From Notolepis coatsorum (lineage: Eukaryota; Chordata; Actinopteri; Aulopiformes; Paralepididae), in NCBI GenBank assembly GCA_963971535.1, contig OZ020589.1:71394843-71458842 (forward strand): a stretch of DNA of 64,000 nucleotides. Reading direction: 5' to 3'. Below the pieces are notes generated by a model, which ran no database searches, was not told where the DNA came from, and saw only the letters and a program-made list of their open reading frames with translations. The position numbers were made by a program, and so were the translations under genes. This document shows positions 11,589 to 22,166 of the stretch, in pieces. Each line of letters starts with the position of its first letter. Position 1 is the first letter of the stretch.

Positions 11589-11664
11589 CTACTCTACTCT
11601 ACTCTACTCTACTCTACTCTACTCTATTCTATTCTATTCTACTCTACTCTACTCTACTCTACTC
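11589..11664. repeat. (CTACT)n pentanucleotide microsatellite
   Basis: About 15 units, with an interior ctatt variant block. Confidence 0.97.
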
Positions 11665-11864
11665 GCTTTTGGTACCTGGTACTTCGTTCGTTTTCCACTG
11701 CAGGTAGTACCCAGTACCAGTAGCTGGTTGTCATAGCGAGGGCGCCGTGATGTCAACTTCAACGCGACACACACACACGTATCGAAGCTAGCTATAAAGA
11801 TACCTTGACGCAGTGTATTCTGCGTCATTTATTGATGAAACAAAACCAACAGCAACACAATTGC

Positions 11865-12300
11865 GGTCAGGTGGCGTAGCGGAGATTGTGCTCGTCACCA
11901 ATGCAAGAGGCTGCGGTCTCGACTCCCGGAGAGTCAGCATTGCCTTGGCTTGGGCTAATCGCTATACTAACTCGTTTGGCTGAGTTAGGGGGAGGGAAGC
12001 CGTGGGTGGGTCCTGGGCGTTGTGGACAGCGACCCCTACAGTTCGGTCGGGGCGCCTGCACAGCGAGGGTAGGATCTGGAGAAAGGTAGTGTGACCTTCC
12101 ACACGTTACACTCTCCCGGTGAGAATCTGCGCTGCCAGGCTGGTTGCCGGCTGGCTGCACATGTGTCGGAGGAAAACATGTGACAGTCTCCGGCCTCCCA
12201 GACCAACGGTAGGGGGGGGTGCGCAACAACCAGGAAGGGGGTTGGGAATTGGCATAACGACTAACAGTGGGATGGGAGAAAAATCTGAAAAAAAAAGAAA
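11865..12300 (+). mobile_element. tRNA-derived SINE
   Basis: A 16-bp exact target duplication, acagcaacacaattgc, flanks it at 11849-11864 and 12301-12316. The head ggtggcgtagcggagattg resembles a polymerase III A box, and ggtctcgactcc a B box. The body ends in an A-rich tail. A minus-strand relative lies at 34738-35186 and a truncated one at 52375-52575. The flanking sequence (gtgtattctgcgtcatttat) is itself present on both sides, so the SINE entered a tandem duplication. Confidence 0.9.
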
Positions 12301-12451
12301 ACAGCAACACAATTGCTATGGAGATACCTTCACAGTGTATTCTGCGTCATTTATTGATGAAACAAAACCAACATCAACACCAAGAACAAAGAGCTTGATC
12401 CACAAAGAATGGATTGCAGTGCTAGTTGCACCCTTACTTACAATTCATTAT

Positions 12452-12590
12452 GAATTGAAAATGGGGGACCCTGATGTAAACAAGACGAAAGTCTTTCTCT
12501 GGTCTGCATCCCCTTAACAATTGTATATGAGCTGTACTGTACTGTACCCATTCTGCAATCTGTTAATAAACTTTTCAATCAATCAATCAA
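12452..12590 (+). mobile_element. LINE (L2-like) 3'-end repeat, plus copy
   Basis: Runs from gaattgaaaatgggggaccc through tgcatccccttaacaattg to ctgttaataaacttttcaat followed by (caat)n. The same unit recurs about ten times in the window. The tetranucleotide tail and aataaa resemble L2-type LINE 3' ends. Confidence 0.75.
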
Positions 12591-12840
12591 ACATACAATT
12601 GTTAAGGGGATGCAGACCAGAGAAAGACTTTCGTCTTGTTTACATCAGGGTCCCCCATTTTCAATTCATCATAACATACATGACATACAGATAGACAGTA
12701 CTGCTACATCTATACATTTATGACATACCAGATTTGCAAATACAGTACTGTTTGTGATACAAAAATAGTCCAGAAAAGAGAGTATATACATTTGACGTAG
12801 AAACTGTACATTGGAGGAGGTTGGGTAGGTGGGGTGGGGT
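12591..12840 (-). mobile_element. LINE (L2-like) 3' UTR fragment, minus copy
   Basis: Begins immediately next to the plus copy, forming an inverted pair. It extends upstream of the common unit (tacatgacatacag, tatatacatttgacg) to the G-rich ttgggtaggtggggtgggg, which also follows the coding part of the LINE at 42939-43607. The LTR retrotransposon is inserted in this G-rich block. Confidence 0.65.
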
Positions 12841-13217
12841 TGTGACGACCCCCACTCTACCTGCAATGGGGAGTCTTCTGACTCAAAGAGCAGGTTGGAG
12901 TGGGTAGGTCGTTACCCCAATTTGAATCACCTGTGCAGTGCAGAGAGCTGCCTGCACACACAGTATATATGTTTACCTTGTCTAAACCCTTCTGTCTGCT
13001 TCTCCCATCTGCTTTTCCACTTCAGACACCACAGGTTGTATCAGCCACCAAGTGAACCATCTTGGGATCCTTATCCATTCTGATACATACCTATTTGTTT
13101 ATGCTTTTGTTGTTTAATCAATTATTGTTTTTAGATAGGATTAAATAAATCATTGTTGTTAAATTGAACTCATGTGTTGACTTCCTTTATATGACAAACC
13201 TCTTCTGGTTCGTCATA
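12841..13217 (+). repeat. 5' LTR
   Basis: Starts tgtgacga and ends tcgtcata, which is a short imperfect inverted repeat. It carries agtatatatg at about 12961, a possible promoter element, and attaaataaat near 13141. The 3' LTR differs by a few substitutions and small indels, for example tgttgtttaatc versus tgtttaatc. Confidence 0.9.
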
Positions 13218-14054
13218 TATGGGGGCTCGTGCCGTTTGGAGGACCTTTTGTGACACTTAGACATTGATTTGTTTGTAATTTGGCCTGGTGTGGTTGAATT
13301 GGTATTTGTGCTTGGTAATTTTTCTGGCATTTGGAGTTTGTAGTTTGGCTGGCATTTGTGGTGGGTTCCTGTTGGGACGATTTGTTTGGGCTCTGTCTGA
13401 GTATAGAAGGGCTCATTTGAAAGGATATTTAGGCTAATTGCTTCTTTGGACTAGTGTCTGTGGCCTGAAGGTTGCAGCTAGTATTGTATTTGTAGCCTGT
13501 TGGCTAGAATTTGTTTGTAGCCTGATTATTTGTATGCCAGTGTTAGGGAGTGAGCACATGTGATTTGGTCTTTGTTATTGGGGTTTGATTGTTTGGTATT
13601 TGGGGGAAGTGGCAGTTTGTTTGTGCAGATTTCTTGTGGTGGAGATTTGTTACTTTGTTTTGTTTGTTTGTTATTGCTTGTGTTGAGGCTTTGGAGTTTG
13701 ATGCCTTAATAATACAGTCTGTGTGTTTTGGGAACCAAAAATCCCCAGGTAGGCGAAGAGGGCAGGTTTCCAATAGGGGGACTTGTCTTGGTATTTTCTT
13801 TTTTAGGCGGCCGCAAAAACGTAGGCAGAGACAGGCACTGGCATAGGCACTTTTGTCCTTTCGGGAGCACGTCTCTGGCTCAGAGGAGTGGCTGTATAAC
13901 GGGTGCTTTTCTGCCCAGAGAGTTCTAGTGCATCAGTACCCCCTACAAGTAGTGGCACGAAGATTGAGCTTTTGAGGTAGTTAGTTAGGCCCTGTAGCTA
14001 GTCAGGGGGGGAGGTTTCATTTGATCAGACTGTTTGTTTTTTAATGGTATTCAC

Positions 14055-14491
14055 TAGGGATGTCCGATATTATCGGCCGACCGATATTATCGGCCGATAT
14101 CGGCAGTAAAATGTGATATCGGAAAATATCGGTATCGGTAAAAAAAAAACAATAACAATTTTTTTTTTTTTTTTTAACATTTATTTAACCTTTATTTACC
14201 CAGGCAAGCAAGTAAGAACCAATTCTTATTTTATTTATTGTCAAAAGTATGCATGTTGGTTTAAAATGTTCATTTTTACTTTTTTAATGATCATATTTTG
14301 CACAGATAATGCTTACATTTAGAAAGCCTTTTGAATGCATCCAGTGAAATTATTAGTTACCTGAAATTATTCCGTTTTTTGGGGGGGAAACCCTGCATAT
14401 ATCGGTATCGGTTGATATCGGTATCGGAAATTGGAGTTGGACAATATCGGAATATCGGTATCGGTAAAAAAGCCAATATCGAGCATCCCTA
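14055..14491. mobile_element. hAT MITE (tagggatg family)
   Basis: Exact 8-bp target duplication, gtattcac, at 14047-14054 and 14492-14499. Terminal repeats tagggatgtccgatatt and agcatccct. Subterminal arrays of tatcggtatcgg near both ends. No coding capacity. Confidence 0.9.
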
Positions 14492-14600
14492 GTATTCACG
14501 CTTCATTGTCCCAGCATAGGTTTTGTTGGTTTTGTAGGCCTGTGTCGTAGGGCACTTTGTTTGTGAGTGCGGCTCACTTTGTTTAGGCCAATAGTGCACT

Positions 14601-15380
14601 ATGGCACTCAGTTTTGAGCGGCAGAAGGAACTTCTGATACGGCAGCACAGACGAGAGTTGGCTTTACAAGAGGCAAAGCACAGACAAGAGTTCGCTTTGG
14701 AGATTAGGCAGAAGGCTGAGCTTGCCGAATATATAGATCTGCAGCATAGGGAGCTGGATTTATTGTTTTCTCCTCGTCCACCATTCCCTGTTTCTGTGCC
14801 TAACATTTCTCTCATTTCAGGTTTGGGAAGTGGTGTTATGCAGAGAGGTGTGCACGCTGGGTTGCCTGTAGTTGGTGTGGACATCGACCTGGATAACAAT
14901 CTTGCTGGGGTGCGAGTGTGGGCCGAGGGGCCTCTCCCAAGTGTAGTCACCCAAGACTCTCCTGGTCCAGCACCCCAAGTCTCTCATAGTCCAGAACCAC
15001 AAGACTCTCCTAGTCCTATGTTTGACGGTGTTGACAGTGACAACATATCAAATGTTGTCATTGAGCATCCAGCCTGTGCAGTGGCACAGGAAATGACAGC
15101 AACGTGTGATGCGCAGGGGGTTGCCCAAGGCGCGGATGTTGAGTCTGTTCATCTTAGTTTGGTTCTGCCTGACCCATTTCAGTCCATGTCACAGTCTGAT
15201 TTGGCTACAGGGGTGGAAATTGATCCGGCTTGGGAAACACTGTTAGATACAGCCGTGCCATTTGAGAATATGGATGAGGCAAATGTTATCTCAAATGTTA
15301 TTGCCAAAGGCGGAGATGCATTAACATGTGATCATGTGGACCTCCTGACGCCCACCACCTTTTGCCCATCTAAAGGGGGG
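14601..15380 (+). pseudogene. gag-like open frame of the LTR retrotransposon
   Basis: The frame starts at 14601. The first ~55 residues are strongly charged and probably helical or coiled coil (FERQKELLIRQHRRELALQE, AKHRQEFALEIRQKAELAEY). A long Pro/Ser/Asp-rich acidic region without recognisable domains follows. Its place after the primer-binding site, in the sense orientation, suggests the N-terminal part of gag. I see no CCHC knuckle. The frame runs into a 14-base G tract at 15375-15388, beyond which the coding sense shifts to another frame. Function is inferred from position only. Confidence 0.5.
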
Positions 15381-15433
15381 GGGGGGGGAATAATGGGGAA
15401 TGCATTAATGTTTCTTTCTGTTCCACCTTTCCA

Positions 15434-15560
15434 GTGGCCGTTCCTGAGGAGGGACTGCCATTGCTCCTACTGGCTTCCAGAGAGGTCGCCCAGGAGGTCA
15501 CAGGGTTTAGCCTTGATGACCTGAGGTTTGGTGAGAAAGTTGGTGGTCCCATGACTATTC
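15434..15560 (+). pseudogene. Gypsy integrase C-terminal scrap
   Basis: The sequence LPLLLLASREVAQEVTGFSL followed by DDLRFGEKVGGPM resembles the Gypsy integrase segment around the family motif TGFSPFEL-x-GR-x-RGPL. It lies directly downstream of the gag-like frame with no protease or reverse transcriptase between, so an internal deletion has joined gag to the end of pol. A Lys-rich tail follows and is cut by the Harbinger-like insertion at 15624. Confidence 0.6.
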
Positions 15561-16103
15561 AGAGTGAGATGGTTGGGAAGGAGAAAATGAAAACGAAAAA
15601 AAAGAGAAAGGAAAAGAGAACTGGGCCCCGTTCCCCGTACCTGGTTCAACTAAGTCGATCAAGATGTCATTATCCAGATTCAGTTAACCCGATGTTTGAA
15701 GCCGGGATTTTCCTGTTCCTCGAAGGTGGATTCAGTCTCGTTAACTCAAGCCAGACTTGAGACCCAGGATAAGTGCGCGTGCCCGCCTCAGCCGAGAAGG
15801 CAGCAAGTGTCGAGAGCAGAGATCCTGATTCTCTAGCGGCATTGATTGATTAATTGATTTAAAACTTTAGTAACATATTGCAGTACGGCTCAATCGCCTC
15901 GCCGACAAGTTAAATGCGTTATCTATAGGCTAATTTTAAGTCCCTCATTACCTCAATCAATCAGATTATATTTCTTTAAACTTGCCTGCTGGATTGAATA
16001 ATCAAATGAGATCTTGCTAGCGAAAATAATTAGTTAAACTGTTATACAAAATAACGATACGGCTCTCTTCCCATTGATTGATGTATAGTCGATCTTTTAC
16101 TTA

Positions 16104-16177
16104 TCTCCACTGTGGTGTAACGGGTTCTTCTTTTGACTTTCACGCAGACGACCGGGGTTCGAATCCCACTTATTCTA
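16104..16177 (+). other. tRNA-Glu(UUC)-like pseudo-tRNA
   Basis: tggtgtaacgggttc and gactttcacgcag followed by ggggttcgaatccc line up with the A box, TTC anticodon loop and B box of vertebrate tRNA-Glu. The acceptor and T stems do not pair well, so it is a decayed tRNA-like sequence or SINE head rather than a working gene. Confidence 0.5.
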
Positions 16178-16340
16178 GTCTTTTTCTTCTTTTTGCGATG
16201 TAGGAATAATTCAATTTGGTGCACGTTGAGAGCTATATAAAGAATGACATCCTCAATGCATGTAGATTTATAATATTTTAACTTGAAACTAGGCTACTTT
16301 GGCGTATAATCATTAATATTATATTCAAAAAAATTATATT

Positions 16341-16410
16341 GGAAACACAGGGTTTCGAACACCGGTCGCTGGGTTGCCAGGAATGAGCACTACCGCTGAG
16401 CCACTGTGCC
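16341..16410 (-). other. tRNA-like sequence
   Basis: On the minus strand ggcacagtggctcagcggta forms an acceptor start plus A box. gtgttcgaaacc is a B box, and ctgtgttt can partly pair with the 5' ggcacag. Probably a pseudo-tRNA; isotype not determined. Confidence 0.5.
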
Positions 16411-17139
16411 AGATGGGATAAATTCATTGTTTATACATTAATGAACGAGACAAGATCCACAATCCACGCATAGACACTTCAATTTTATGCTTGAATGAAA
16501 CACAGTCCAGGCGCTCCATTAAACATCCACAGCGGAGAATATGAAAGGAATCAGAGCCAAACGAGCGATAGGTTTCAATCATTAAAAATATCCCCGCGGG
16601 ATTCACATTTGCAATGCTGCGCGTTGTTAGAATAACCACATAATGTGTACATCGCACCGAGCGAGCGCCACGGTATATATAACGTGCATTATTTAGGACA
16701 AAGTGAATTTAGTATCAGCATTTTGGGTCTATTTTACATTTCAAAAGCCCCCTCTGGAAGAATGGAGCACAAAAACGTAATTCAGAATGGTATAAAGCAG
16801 ATCCTAGACTGTGGGAATAATTTCAGGAAACGCGCTGTCACTTTCTTTGCGGGGGCGTGGCTGTGCTTCATCCGGCTAACTTGAACTTAAACCCTGCTTT
16901 CGACCAGGCTCAAACTTTTGGATCTGTTGTCATGGTGATTTGGACAATCCAGGTACGGGGAGCCGGAAAGTCCGGCTTAAGTCAGACTTAACCGAAAGTT
17001 ATCCGGCTAACTCAGTTATCCAGGTACGGGGAACGGGGCCCTGGAAAAAGAAAAAAAAGAAGATAAAATCTCTTTATGGTCGTTGTGCTGAGATGGAGGA
17101 TGTTGTTGTGCCCGCAACTTTCCAGCACCTGATGACATG

Positions 17140-17199
17140 CGTCTGGGCATGGTTGACCGTTTAAGTTTACGTCTGGGCATGGTTGACCATTTAAGTTTA
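17140..17199. repeat. 30-bp tandem duplication
   Basis: Two copies of cgtctgggcatggttgacc..., one mismatch, in the LTR element interior. Confidence 0.9.
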
Positions 17200-17883
17200 T
17201 GGCGACCTTATAGGGTTGACTATTGTTTTGATGTGCATCACCTTTTAACATTCTGTTCTTCTCGTCTCGTTTGCTCCCCCAATCTCTTCTGTCTCTTGTT
17301 CTCTTAATTTGCTTCTTAGGATCCTATGTTGCAGAGAGCGGAGGCAGGAGGGTGAGGGGAAAGGGTGACCGGTCCGCAGGGGTGTTGGAGATGATTTGTG
17401 GTGTTTTGTTTAACCCTTAATTGTACCCTTAATTCTTTGACTGTTGTATTATAAGCCTAGGGCTGATTTTGATAATGCACAAAGAGGCCTAACCCGAGGC
17501 CTAACCCTTAACCTATGTGGGGTATGCTTGATAGGTTGGTTGGAAACGCCATTTAGCTCTGTAGATAAAATATCCCTTTTTGGCCCATGTGTTTGATTGT
17601 TGACTTTTGTGCTTTGTAAGTTGTATTTGTGTGCTCCTCTGGTGTGCAACTCTTGTTTTGCCTAGTTTGTCTGTTCCCCAATCCCTACTGTCTCCTGCTC
17701 TCTTAAAATAGCTACCTAGGGCCCTATGTTGCTGAGAGCGGAGGCAGGATGGTGAGGGGAATGGGTGAAGGGTAAACCTATGTTGAATTTGGGAAAAAGT
17801 ATTATTGTTACATTTGGGTTAGTCACTTATAAATAAAAATGTAATTTGTTAACAGGGTAGAACCCTTGTCTTTAGGGGGAGGG

Positions 17884-18259
17884 TGTGACGACCCCCACTC
17901 TACCTGCAATGGGGAGTCTTCTGACTCAAAGAGCTGGTTGGAGTGGGTAGATCGTTACCCCAATTTGAATCACCTGTGCAGTGCAGAGAGCTGCCTGCAC
18001 ACACAGTATATATGTTTCCCTTGTCTAAACCCTTCTGTCTGCTTCTCCCATCTGCTTTTCCACTTCAGACACCACAGGTTGTATCAGCCACCAAGTGAAC
18101 CATCTTGGGATCCTTATCCATTCTGATACATACCTATTTGTTTATGCTTTTGTTTAATCAATTATTGTTTTTAGATAGGATTAAATAAATCATTGTTGTT
18201 AAATTAAACTCTCATGTGTTGACTTCCTTTATATGACAAACCTCTTCTGGTTCGTCATA
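17884..18259 (+). repeat. 3' LTR
   Basis: Near-identical to 12841-13217, same tgtgacga start and tcgtcata end. It is preceded by the polypurine tract. Confidence 0.9.
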
Positions 18260-18349
18260 GGGTGGGGACTGTACATTGGAGGAGGTTGGGGGGGGTTGGG
18301 TAGGAGGGGTGACACCCTTTACAATTCAAACTATTTGATAAACTTCTAC

Positions 18350-18812
18350 TTTCAGCCCGGAAATGCATTCTGATAAACTGGATTAAGGATAAGCCTCCAT
18401 TTTTACAAATGTGGTATAGAGAGATCTTCGGTGTGCTACCCCATGAAAGACACTGTGCAATGCATAGAGGCAACGACGCTTCCTTTCAGGAGGTGTGGGC
18501 CCCACTATTAGACTATTTTCCTGCTGAAATTTCTCTGATCCTTCTAAAGGCCCAGTGCCCCATTCATTGTATGGACAGACCTAGGATAGGAAAAAATAAA
18601 TGTGAATGGGCTCGAGGCAAGTGCAATACTGTACAGTGCCTGTCTTGGTTTGCTTTCCTTTTTGCTTGTTTTTCGTTTTGTTTTTGCTTGCTTATGGTGT
18701 GGATGATGGCATAGAGATGAACTGGAGGACCCCCCCCCCCCCCCCCTTGTCCCAATGTGTGTTTTTGTAATGTAAGTAACTGTACGTGAAAAATCGATAT
18801 AAAAAAAAAAAA
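18350..18812 (+). pseudogene. L1/Tx1-like LINE ORF2 C-terminal end plus 3' tail
   Basis: From about 18356 the frame reads ARKCILINWIKDKPPFLQMW, then YREIFGVLPHERHCAMHRGN and FQEVWAPLLDYF. This resembles the extreme C-terminus of L1/Tx1-type ORF2 proteins (an A-R-K-x-I-L-x-x-W core before a Trp-rich end). A short 3' UTR with a C run at about 18731 ends in an A-rich tail near 18800. It is severely 5' truncated and begins just after a G-rich LINE 3' UTR scrap that follows the LTR element. Confidence 0.65.
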
Positions 18813-18965
18813 TCAAAAAAGAACTAAAAAGAACTAAATTAGTTCATTTTTGAAACCATGAACTTTAGTTAACATTTTTGAATTATGAACTATGAACTGA
18901 ACTAGTTCATTTTAAAAATTGTGAACTGAACTAGTTCATTTAGAAAGTGAACTTTCCCAACACTG
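18813..18965. mobile_element. hAT element terminal fragment
   Basis: Repeated gaactagttcatt motifs lead to the terminus actttcccaacactg, a common hAT end. The opposite end is not seen; the LINE tail before it suggests the LINE landed in this element. Confidence 0.55.
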
Positions 18966-19149
18966 GTTGTAGTGCTGTTTTGTGGTTGTCTTGTAGGTTG
19001 TATGGTTTGAAATGAACAAATGAAACTGATACTGATACTTGTTTAGTTTAAGAATATGGGGCAGGTAACCATAAGATTTATTCTTCTTCCTGCTCCCTTT
19101 GCCCATGGTAGAACTGTATTTATGATTTTGTATGAAAACTGTATGATTG

Positions 19150-19480
19150 TATTAATAATAATAATAATAACTTCGTTTTATATAGCGCCTTTTAGAGGAC
19201 CCAAGGTCGCTTTAGATAAGGGGGGGGGGGATAACAAATTGACAAACATAGTGGACAGACACAACATATACATATAAAGTGAGAAAGTTAGGGGTTGAAG
19301 GCCAGGTTGAAGAGGTGGGTTTTGAGCAGTTTTTTAAATGAGTCCAGAGTTGGGGCGGTGCAGAGTTCTGCGGGGAGGGAGTTCCAGAGGGTGGGAGCTG
19401 CCACACTGAAAGCTCTGACCCCGAATTGCTTCCATGTGGCAAATAAAAACTCTGAATCTGAAAAATCACTTTCCCGCTAT
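19150..19480 (-). mobile_element. L2-like LINE 3' end, minus strand
   Basis: On the minus strand it reads RAFSVAAPTLWNSLPAELCT then APTLDSFKKLLKTHLFNLAF. That is the C-terminal end of an L2/CR1-type reverse transcriptase protein. A short 3' UTR follows, ending tatataaaacgaag plus (tta)n. 5' truncated; a G run lies at 19220-19229. Confidence 0.7.
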
Positions 19481-19498
19481 TCATAACCGTAAGCGCCT

Positions 19499-19575
19499 CG
19501 TGGGGCGGCTACGTGGTGTAGTGGGCAAGGCACTCGCCACGAAATGCTGGAGACGCTGGGCACCCACACTAGATG
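19499..19575 (+). mobile_element. SINE head fragment
   Basis: tggggcggctacgtggtgta and gggcaaggcactcgcc match the head of the SINE at 21219-21714. Only the first ~75 bp is kept. Confidence 0.6.
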
Positions 19576-20039
19576 AATGATATAACGTTGCCCACGGAAT
19601 TATAAACGACCCCCCGCCCATCCGGTCAACATCAGATGATACGTAGTAACTTCTAGAACCACGTCCAGTTGAATTTTTTTTATCTTGCGCCAAATTGCTA
19701 TCAAACTGTATTTCATCATCAATATAATGCATTTGGAGCTATAAATCACGTTCTGGAGAAAGCTGCAGAAAACGATAAAAACATACTTATACTTTAGACC
19801 GTATTTTAGTATGAATATGTGAATGAAAAAGTATAACGTTGCTACACCCTGAACAATAGATATAGGACTTTGAATGGGCCATGGTAATGTCAATTTAGCA
19901 ATACAATTTAAAAAGTTATAGCCCTGCAAAGAAGGGGAACTTCTCCATGTTAAATAGGGCTGGCGAGGGATGGTCAATTATTAATTTAACCCCGGCGATC
20001 AAAGGGTTAACTGCTGGTTCCTTTTTTCCGCTTCTTCTT

Positions 20040-20419
20040 TCAACAGTAAGCGCACGGCTTGCATCGTCTGTTGGTTACTTGCATCGTCTGTTGGTTTCTT
20101 TTTTCGGCTTCTTCTGACAAGAGCGTGCGCATGGCTTCCATTGTCTGGTGGCTTCTTCTTTCTGCATCTGCTCTCAATAGCGAGCGCATGTTTTCCATTG
20201 TCATAGCTGTCTTTCCTTCTCCCTCTCCAGTCACCGCACCCGCTGATACTGTATCTCTCTGCTAGCGCTTAGTTCAGCCCTGGTGACTACTGCCGTTAGC
20301 TTCTTGCTATCCGCTCCTAGGTCCAAAGCCTCGGGTATATGGCCCTGCCTCTGCCTAGTGGAGCGTCTGTTTATCTCCGACTCTCTATCGCCTTTCTCTT
20401 CTGACTCAGAGTTTTCCAT
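20040..20419 (-). pseudogene. unrecognised coding-like stretch
   Basis: Two overlapping minus-strand frames join near 20232. The upstream one starts MENSESEEKGDRESEINRRS and the downstream one contains MENMRSLLRADAERRSHQTM and AMRTLLSEEAEKRNQQTMQ. The composition is charged, with a repeated (M-R-x-L-L) heptad-like pattern. It looks like the gag-like or coiled-coil start of a retroelement protein, but I cannot assign a family. It lies immediately outside the left end of the transposon at 20435. Confidence 0.3.
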
Positions 20420-20434
20420 TAAATTTTTTCAATA

Positions 20435-20746
20435 TAGTTAGGGAATTTTAGCAAGATGTTTGGACCATCTGAAAAGATGTATTACCAATAGCTTTCTTCA
20501 CCAAAGTGTTCCTATAGGTGTCTACTAACACCTCTCAATTTATTCAAACCCAAATCCTCGGGGAAAATTCTGGAGAGCCAATCAAAGTTAAGGAGCCCAG
20601 GGGGCTTGGGCGAAAAATATGAAAACAATTTAAATCAAATATTAACGTGTGGGGTGACTAACTAGGGGTTTTCAGGGGTGCTGAATCTATTCCAACCATT
20701 AGTTTTGAGTAAGAATGGCTCCCTGGCCATAAAATATTGATAGTAT
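20435..20746. repeat. left terminal inverted repeat (~312 bp)
   Basis: Aligns with the reverse complement of 24086-24395 almost end to end, for example gatgtttggaccatctg, ggtgtctactaacacctctc and gttttgagtaa. A few small indels. Confidence 0.9.
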
Positions 20747-21218
20747 AATATATTTTAAGCTATAATGTACAGCAAAAAGGGTATAATCAATGGTATGGGA
20801 CTGAGGTGTTGTTGGTTTGATTCTATTCTGGAAAATAAAATATGAAAATTTGCAAAACACTAATAAGTGTTCACCTACTGTGCACATGCTCAGTAGGACA
20901 CACTGTCTGCATGTGGGGAAGGAGCAGGAGTGCTGCATCATGGCAAATATTTCTGCACAACAAAAACGATTTTAAGGTATGGTCGTTTAACTACTCTTTG
21001 GGAGAGTAATTGGTTTTCATCTGCTGGCAAAAGGTTTGATAACTGTAAATGTAGCACTTTATCAATTTTCTCTAGTTTATTGCTAACAATAAACAACCAT
21101 TCACCTAGCTAAAGTTTGCTTACAGCTAACATTAGATAGATAGCTAGCATCAGAGTGGTTATAAGATCAGCTGGACTTTGTGTGGCGATCTACTTTTTCA
21201 GTGAAGATAATCTTGTAG

Positions 21219-21714
21219 GGGGGCGGCTACGTGGTGCAGTGGGCAAGGCGCTCACCACGAATACTGGAGACTGGGCTCGAACAGGTTTGCCTCCCTGTTC
21301 GAGCCCAGCGCTCCACATTGCTTTCAGTTTAGCTGGTCGTCCGCACTAATACACATTGGCAGTATTAGGGGGAGGGAAACTGATAGGTGGGGATCGGGCG
21401 TTGTGGACAGCGACTCTTACAGGTCGGTTGGTGCGCCTGCGCAGTAGAATCAGGAAGCGACGGGGGCAGGGCCCCTCCAAAGCCCAGACCCCTGACGCTG
21501 AAAGATCGAGCCGTGCAGGTGGAAAGATGAGACTGCTGTTACCTCGAGTATCGGAGGGGACTTGTGCTATGTATGACTTAGTCGACATTGCAGCCGGCTT
21601 GTGAGAGGCATGAAACAGCGTTCAAAGACAGGGGAGGGTTGAATTGGATGACACGAAAATTGGGATGGGAGAAAAATAGAAAATGGGAGAAAAAGTGGAT
21701 AAAAAAATATATAT
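21219..21714 (+). mobile_element. tRNA-derived SINE inserted in the Academ-like element
   Basis: Exact 12-bp target duplication, ataatcttgtag, at 21207-21218 and 21715-21726. Head gggcggctacgtggtgcagt with A-box-like sequence. The body contains gttgtggacagcgactctta, shared with the SINE at 11865. It ends in an A/TA-rich tail. Younger than the transposon it entered. Confidence 0.9.
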
Positions 21715-21817
21715 ATAATCTTGTAGTTCACTCACTCCATCAATAAGTCTTGCTGTGTGGACCAGTTCTGTATGTTTTGACACGAATCATGACACTTGTC
21801 TTTTAGTAGACTACAAC

Positions 21818-22052
21818 ATGGAAGAGGATTCTGTAGCTTGTTGTGGTCCTGAGACTGGAATTAAAAAACTCTCAAAAGTCACCCAAAAAGGCTACACACA
21901 GATTTAGTCTTATTCTGAGAGTGTGGACGATGAAGCATTAATCAGAAGACTACATGAAGACTGGAAAAACGGAGATGATCCCAAGCTTAGACGCCATTTG
22001 GAATGCAGAACCGAGCTATACAATGGTGCAAGAAGTAAATCCACTGGAAATC
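21818..22052 (+). pseudogene. XPG-nuclease protein, N-terminal exon
   Basis: A splice acceptor (cttgtcttttag, ending 21806) precedes ATG at 21818. The frame starts MEEDSVACCGPETGIKKLSK and continues to an in-frame TAG (21906). It then resumes in the same frame: SYSESVDDEALIRRLHEDWK, RRHLECRTELYNGARSKS. The CC pair and the H-x2-C-x4-Y block resemble the N-terminal zinc-binding part seen in related animal proteins. It ends at a GT donor (22053) whose phase matches the next exon at 22167. One premature stop; otherwise a plausible exon. Confidence 0.6.
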
Positions 22053-22166
22053 GTACGTTTGTTTTATTTTTCATTGTGATGAAAGCACTTGCAGTTTTCA
22101 ATCATATTCTATGTTGTGAGTGACATCTCAATTTAATAAAAACGTTTAACAAATTCTATTCTTTAG
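22053..22166 (+). other. 114-bp intron of the XPG-nuclease protein
   Basis: GT (gtacgtttg) to AG (ttctttag) with a T-rich run before the acceptor. Phases of the flanking exons agree. Confidence 0.6.

Larger units (their letters stand above)
15624..17040. mobile_element. PIF/Harbinger-like non-autonomous element
   Basis: Terminal inverted repeats are ggccccgttccccgtacctg and ccaggtacggggaacggggc. Flanked by the 3-bp duplication ctg (15621-15623, 17041-17043). A 3-bp duplication and long GC-rich ends fit Harbinger. No transposase frame. Two tRNA-like sequences lie inside on opposite strands. Confidence 0.7.
12841..18259 (+). mobile_element. LTR retrotransposon (Ty3/Gypsy-like), defective
   Basis: Two highly similar LTRs (12841-13217 and 17884-18259) frame a 4.7-kb interior. 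Directly after the 5' LTR lies tgggggctcgtgccg (13220-13234), whose first 11 bases match the tRNA-Pro primer-binding site used by many LTR elements. A polypurine tract, agggggaggg (17874-17883), precedes the 3' LTR. A possible 4-bp duplication, gggt, flanks the element, but the site is G-rich. The interior keeps a gag-like frame and a scrap of integrase; reverse transcriptase and protease are gone. A hAT MITE and a Harbinger-like element are nested inside. Confidence 0.85.

Noticed and set aside
14601..15524. 307-residue frame considered as a host gene
   Set aside because: It lies between two LTRs, after a primer-binding site, and its last part is a shadow of an integrase scrap; better explained as a gag-like relic.
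16104..16410. Functional tRNA genes
   Set aside because: Acceptor and T stems do not pair properly; they sit inside a transposon.
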